Shown here: positions 58,993 to 64,000 of the stretch, in pieces
Layout: every line of letters begins with the position of its first letter
How positions within the stretch are numbered: the stretch's first letter is position 1
Assembly: GCA_022829145.1 (NCBI GenBank)
Contig: CM040748.1
Location: 6,114,501-6,178,500, forward strand
Origin: Albula goreensis
Lineage: Eukaryota > Chordata > Actinopteri > Albuliformes > Albulidae
Direction of reading: 5' to 3'
Length of the DNA stretch: 64,000 nucleotides
The notes under the pieces: generated by a model
What the model saw: only the letters and a program-made list of their open reading frames with translations
What the model was told of the DNA's origin: nothing
The model's database searches: none
Translations under genes and position numbers: made by a program

Positions 58993-61200
58993 ACATGTGG
59001 GAGCAGGGTTTAAAAGTATAATAGTGAATTGCTTACAGCGGGCTGGGTAAAGAACGGTACATGGCGTACTGTAAGCCCATGTGTCAGAGTGATAGATTGG
59101 AGAGCGGGGGGCATCTTAAACTGGTAACTGCAGCTGTATTTTATGCCCCTCGCGCATGCAGACTCTGTTTATCTGTGACTCACGTCTCCCCAGCCCTCTC
59201 GGCCCAGAATCTGCCGAATTAGGACCGGTGGCTGATATCGCAAGCAAGGTCGAAATGATCAAAGTGTCTCGCAGCATAACACCGCATTATTGATAAATAT
59301 CTGTTCTGATTGAGTGCAGTAAGTAGAAGTAATCTCTTCATCGCGCTGTGTCAGACACAGAACGGAGAAAGCCATCTGCAGAGCTTGCATTTGGACTACC
59401 ACAGCTCAAAAGCAGCTCATATCCTGACAACCGCACTGAATACCTCGAAAAGGGACACTAAACTGAAATAAGGATAAAAACGGACAATGAGAAATTACAT
59501 TAAGTTTGTGCATGTGCTAGAACATGGTAATTCTGATGCATAGAAATCATAATCACTGCTAACTGTATCAAGATGAACCTGGGAGAACTCTCTAAATTGA
59601 CAGCAAATTAATCCAGTATAATGGAGAGCAGACATGAACCAAACATTACAACATAAATATGTAATGGACTCTGGCTAATATATTAAGTGACAGTTTTGTT
59701 TTTGTTGCTATTTACATGCCACTCAAAGCTTTTTGGTCCATAAAAATGTAGATGTGTGAGTAAAAAGGCACAAAGATTTTCCTGTGCAACTCGTGAGTAC
59801 ATCACAAAAAGAGTCCACAACACATTCAGATTAACACAGCATCCCGGATGCATCAGCAATACCTTAAAAGAATAACCATTCTTCATTGAATGCAACACCA
59901 CCATGTTAGCAGCTGCCCATACCTTTGCATTTAGAATCTTCCCATAATGCCATAGGTCTCTCTTTTTTTCCCCGCTGTTTCCAGAACCTTTTTTTTTTTG
60001 CAGTGTGGGTTTGGTATGTTCAGAGAGAAGCACTTGATTGGAAGCCCTTAAAGGCACTCAGAATACAGCTCATCCTGCTTTAATCCATTAAAATCAGCAA
60101 TCGTATTTATGAATTCTAAGCTCCGGATAGATTTGTGAAATTGACATAAACCAAGGCCCCTTGGCACCAACATCTAAGCATGAATTTCAGATTTAATTTA
60201 AATTGATAGATTGTTTGGTCATCCAACAACCTAGTAACTATCTGGATTATTATTTTTATATGTTTTTTTTTTTTGGGAGGGGAAGATGAAATGCTAACAA
60301 TGAGATGTTAAATGTTAAAACTCCTTCGACCTCAAATCATAGCAGTGTAAGCGCTTCCCACATTAGAGCATTAGGAATATTTCAGTGCATTAAACCACAG
60401 AAATCCTAATTTCTTTAGAGCAATTTTCCCGAGATGATGCAGAGAAGTGAAATGCAAGAGCAATATAAAACATTTTTTTTTTTTAAGTATAAGTATTTTA
60501 CATATGCATGGTTTTATTGCTGGGACGCTCCCTAGAAACCACACATAGGCCTTGGTTAAATAGCTCTTCACTTAACATGTTTTCCTTTCTAGTTCCGTCC
60601 ATCAATATTCCAGCATAAACCACAAAGACCAGTGAAATGCCCTTAATCGCTAACTTATACCCAAATCATGCATTGAAAGCAGAGTTAATGCTACACCGCT
60701 GCGTAGTTCTCTATGCAGCTAATTTCTTAATTCCTTCAAATATGCAAATGCATTAAAGTGGGGATATTTAGCTCAGAAGACGATAATCTTTGCAGAGATG
60801 TAGAGAAAATTGAAGATGGTAAAAGAACTCCAAATCTTTATGACGTGAAGAAAATGGCTAGGCTAGAGGAAAAGTCCATTTCAGCTTTTTCAAAATTTCA
60901 TGATTAAGTACCTCAAGCTTCACTGATACAACCATGAAACACACCCTGAAAAGCTCTGCGACACATAGTCCATAACAACAGAAATAATCATAACGCCATC
61001 GACAGGACAAAAAAAAAAAAAAAAAAAAACACAGAGGAAAAAAAAGATGAAACACAGCCCTTGCTATGAGCCACAGCAAGACAAACGTTTGCACCAAAAC
61101 CAAGTTTATTCTTGTCATTTGATATACCTCTACGATTTCATTTTTGACATTATGGATTACAAGGCCGAGAACGAAAGTCACATTCAATCTCTCTACTGAC

Positions 61201-61322
61201 CTGGCCCTCAACAATCCATTTGGAGATAGATGTCTTCCCGTCATCCCCTGCACGGAACTTCAGTGTGGCAGAACGGGGGCTTATGTTGGAGATAACAAGG
61301 TTTGATGGAGGTCCGGGAAGTT
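61201..61322 (-). CDS. sdk1: sdk1 FNIII 5, first part
   Basis: This 122-base exon (phase 1 in, phase 0 out) encodes [20 protein letters not shown] (first residue split), [20 protein letters not shown] and Q. The family reads [20 protein letters not shown] and GYDGKTSISRWIVEGQ. NIS is a potential N-glycosylation site. Confidence 0.95.
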
Positions 61323-62181
61323 CTGATTTTTCAACAACAATAAAAGTAGAGAAAATGTTTTATGGACACAGTTTCATTTCATAGGAAATAAAAATACTCT
61401 CTACACAACTCTTACAATTTATATCGGGTAATAGTGTGGTAGACAACATGTCACGTGCAAACCTTTTTGCATGATTGGTGTTGACTTTTAACAGCTGCAG
61501 GGTCTTTCGCATGCTTGTAAAAGGTGAACTTTTATGCATCATAGTACTTGAATAATGTTTCCCTTCAGGACTTTAATCAAAGGATTCAGGGAAGCAAACC
61601 CAATATCTGCAGATAACTGTTGTGTCTCCATAAAGTCCCCACTGAGCTGTGTAGTACTCCCTGGTTCTTTCATGACTTACAATTTGCAGTTTATCAACAG
61701 AGATAATGGCTGTAGCTTGGCTTTTAGCCAGAATCGGGCGTACATCATTTTACACTGACAAACACTGCACCTCTAAGCTAGTTTAAATTAATACTACTTC
61801 TCCATAGCGATTTTTGATTCATGGCTGAGCAAAAACAGCGACTTATCAGCTTCCATAAAGACAATGCCAGCTTAAAAGATCATTATTCATATTCACACTG
61901 ATCCGTGTGCAAAGCTTTCGACTGCTGTCTGCCAAAATATGAGCCTATTGAAATGCAACTGACTAAAGAGGGAGATTTTTTTGGGGATAAACAAAGACTT
62001 GGAGGCTTTACTTGAGAAAATAAGACAAGTGAGAAGATGAGGCACAAACAGGCAGTGACTCAGGCCGAATAACTCAAGCGGCAAACTGCTGCATGGGGTC
62101 TGTGGGGAATCGATGGAATCGTTATGAAGGCACCCCCTCTGTGGCCCCTTTGCTGCCTGAGGGAGGTGTCACGGAGCTGAC
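61323..62181 (-). other. sdk1: sdk1 intron, no recognised element
   Basis: Intron of 859 bases between FNIII 4 and 5. No repeat or RNA gene is recognised. Confidence 0.8.
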
Positions 62182-62373
62182 CTGGCGGAACCCCGGAGGA
62201 GATGGTGGAGGAGGTGGGGGTGCCCATCCCCGCCTGCGTGATGCCGGCCACCTCCAGGGTGTACGTGGTGAGGGAGGTGAGGCCCGTCACCTTGTACTCC
62301 AGCGTGGTGTTGGGCAGCGTGCGCGACACCCGAGAGGAGTTCTGGCCCTGCACTTCCCAGGACACCAGGTAAC
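62182..62373 (-). CDS. sdk1: sdk1 FNIII 4, second half (first exon in window)
   Basis: This 192-base exon (phase 1 both ends) encodes [60 protein letters not shown] and GVPP. It has the end of FNIII 4, with the [11 protein letters not shown] linker typical of Sidekicks; NSS and NTT are potential N-glycosylation sites. The acceptor is CCCCCTGCAG|GT. A stronger-looking acceptor (CCCCCCTTTCAG) lies 22 bases upstream and would start the exon at 62395 in phase 0, adding CSMSPPA; the phase of the missing upstream exon would settle it. Confidence 0.9.
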
Positions 62374-64000
62374 CTGCAGGGGGCGACATCGAGCACTGAA
62401 AGGGGGGAAGTGACAGTAGATCTACAGTAACAAACATGGCCATGGATGGGAATGAGTAGGCGGAGATCTGGCCACCAGAACACAAGGGCCGCCATGATAT
62501 AATGAGAAAAAGGAAATCCATTCTAGCTTTCAATTACTCATCAATCTCATCTGCATGGCTAATATTGACATCAGTGTCTTTGGCTAGCACTTTCACATAG
62601 GGTCTTGACACGCCACTTGCACTATAAACCAGGTGTATTTGTCCAACAAGATATAAGACAGAAAAAAAAAAAAAAAAACACCCTTTTAAGTAAGATGTGC
62701 GCTATTTAATGGTGAACAGTCACATTAATTTATCTTCTGCAACAGGTCTGGACAATGTGTGAACCAAGTTGAGCACACAAATGGATAGCACTGAAATGCT
62801 TAATACGGTGTTATGTTTCACCCAGAATGAATGCTGAGAGTCCCAATTCAATTTCTCTCGAATAGATGCCAAATGAATAAATAGGGCTCCTATATTAGTG
62901 ACCCCCGCTAGCAAAATATGGAGCCACACTGTCAAGAGTTCTCCCCCGTTATCTGGACTTTGGACACTACCTCTGGACCTGTGTCTAACGGAGACTAATA
63001 GCCAGCAGAGGTCCTGTATAATTTGCTGTTTATCAGGAGTATATTCTCCTTCAGTCAGCACTGTTTCCAATCACAGACTGTCCTCTTACATTGAAGGTCT
63101 CATACATCAAAGTTTGCACTGGGAGACCCAGCAAGAAACAAGCATGCCCAGTACTGTGGGGAGAAAACAATGCGGCTAAAGCATACGTCTGGCCTAAGGC
63201 TGCTGCTCCAGATCATTTCAATTTAATCTACATCCAACCCCATTCATTTATTTGTTTCGTTGCTCTCCCATGGTTTAATGGCTTGGCAACCAGACCTTTT
63301 TTTGCTTTTCGTTTTATTCCTTCAAGTAGAAAAACATATGTTTGTGGGTAACCTTTGCTAAATTAGGTGTGCTTGATCTCCCCTCTGTTAAAATGCCTGA
63401 TGTATCATACTCTGATGTTACACTGTGAATACACGCTAAGGTACAGTATTACTGAAGCATTCCCTTTTTAAAAAAATGGCCACTCTAAAGGAGAGCTATA
63501 TTTCTGCCCTGATACCTCAAACAATAATGTTAGTTAATGGCCTTGGTGCAAAAAACCAATGAAGTGTTAAATAGAACAGTATCCATTAAAACAGCCGTTA
63601 CAACTCGGAATTTCTGCCAAATTAAAATGGAATGCCTTTCAAAAAAAAAAAACCTACCTACGCATACACTAATGCAATGTTAAGCCAAATTCAGATACAC
63701 CCAGATCTAACTTCATACTGGGACCAAAAAAAAAATTCCAATATGCAATTAATCACTCTGAAAGTGACACAAAGGAAGTGTGTTTGCAAAAAAAATTCTA
63801 TACTTTTCTGTTGGATCTAGTTATGAATTGTAGGGAATTTAAATACGCATTACCTTATGCAGCTACATTAATACCATGACAGAGGCAACATATTTCATTG
63901 GATTTCATCACTGTATGATATGTCCTTTCCTTTTGTAACTTTTATCAAAGTGTGTGTGAGTGATATTAGAGATTGAAGTTATGCATGTGTCGGTTGAGGC
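62374..64000 (-). other. sdk1: sdk1 intron continuing past the window
   Basis: No exon for the first half of FNIII 4 is visible, so this is intron that leads to exons beyond the right edge. It has an A run at about 62661-62679 (plus strand) and short A runs near 63641 and 63726. No transposon is recognised. Confidence 0.75.

Larger units (their letters stand above)
57959..61200 (-). other. sdk1: sdk1 intron with CA and GA microsatellites
   Basis: Intron of 3,242 bases inside FNIII 5. It contains a CA tract (about 58170-58330), a GA tract (58947-58992) and poly-T/A runs (about 59989, 60472, 61010-61029, plus strand). No transposon is recognised; the patch near 60031-60063 recalls the TIR family but is too short to call. 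Confidence 0.8.
5956..62373 (-). other. sdk1: sdk1 gene, 3' part (25 coding exons)
   Basis: Sidekick-1 is a homophilic adhesion protein of the plasma membrane that helps matched neurons connect in the retina and acts at junctions in other tissues; its C-terminal hexapeptide binds PDZ scaffolds of the MAGI family. The 25 exons found here sum to 3,638 bases: two bases finish a codon shared with the missing upstream exon, then 1,212 codons including TGA. Domain order is FNIII 4 (second half), FNIII 5-13, a transmembrane helix and a tail of about 190 residues. All exon junctions keep one reading frame, and no stop or frameshift was found in the exons, so the gene looks intact. The tail and membrane sequence match SDK1 rather than SDK2, which carries IIRGQSKKYAKK and a longer Ser/Pro-rich end. 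The fish paralogue (a or b) cannot be named. Confidence 0.93.

Noticed and set aside
60031-60063. Word TTGATTGGAAGCCCTTAAAG similar to the TIR family inner block
   Set aside because: Only about 20-25 bases resemble the family, with no ends nearby; too short to call a copy.

Overview
The window is vertebrate nuclear DNA, most likely from a ray-finned fish. It has interrupted genes with good GT-AG splice sites, many CA/GT microsatellites, tRNA-derived SINEs carrying the fish-type 'CTCTGGATAAGAGCGTCTGCTAAATG' tail, a decayed Tc1-like transposon and a LINE 3' end. There are no prokaryotic operons, ribosomal or tRNA genes that I can defend.

Almost the whole window (about 5.96 to 62.4 kb, minus strand) is the 3' two thirds of one gene. 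I identify it as sdk1 (Sidekick-1), a synaptic cell-adhesion protein of the immunoglobulin superfamily. Twenty-five coding exons were read by eye. They join without any phase conflict into about 1,212 codons: the second half of FNIII domain 4, complete FNIII domains 5 to 13, one transmembrane helix, and a cytoplasmic tail of about 190 residues ending in the GFSSFV PDZ-binding motif. The six Ig domains, FNIII 1-3 and the first half of FNIII 4 lie beyond the right edge. The membrane and tail sequence ([28 protein letters not shown]) fits SDK1 and not SDK2. Whether it is a teleost a or b copy cannot be decided here.

Layout from left to right: 1-65 is an internal exon of a CYP3-family cytochrome P450 on the minus strand, cut by the window edge. 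About 66-5955 is the sdk1 3' UTR plus the intergenic gap, with no certain polyadenylation site. 5956-9221 holds the cytoplasmic and transmembrane exons. 10251-17430 holds FNIII 11-13. 17431-25674 is an 8.2 kb intron with most of the recognisable transposon remains. 25675-35154 holds FNIII 8 (second half) to 10. Two further large introns (35155-40531 and 40631-48819) flank a single 99-base exon. 48820-62373 holds FNIII 4 (part) to 7. 62374-64000 is intron with no exon seen.

Points worth a second look are: a family of about 250-bp terminal-inverted-repeat elements present at least five times in sdk1 introns; a near-perfect 98-bp hairpin at 44923-45020; a 24-bp direct duplication that copies the end of one exon into its intron and makes a second donor-like site; two GT/CA arrays placed directly against splice sites; and the sdk1-CYP3 gene neighbourhood. 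I found no evidence for an unknown multi-gene system.
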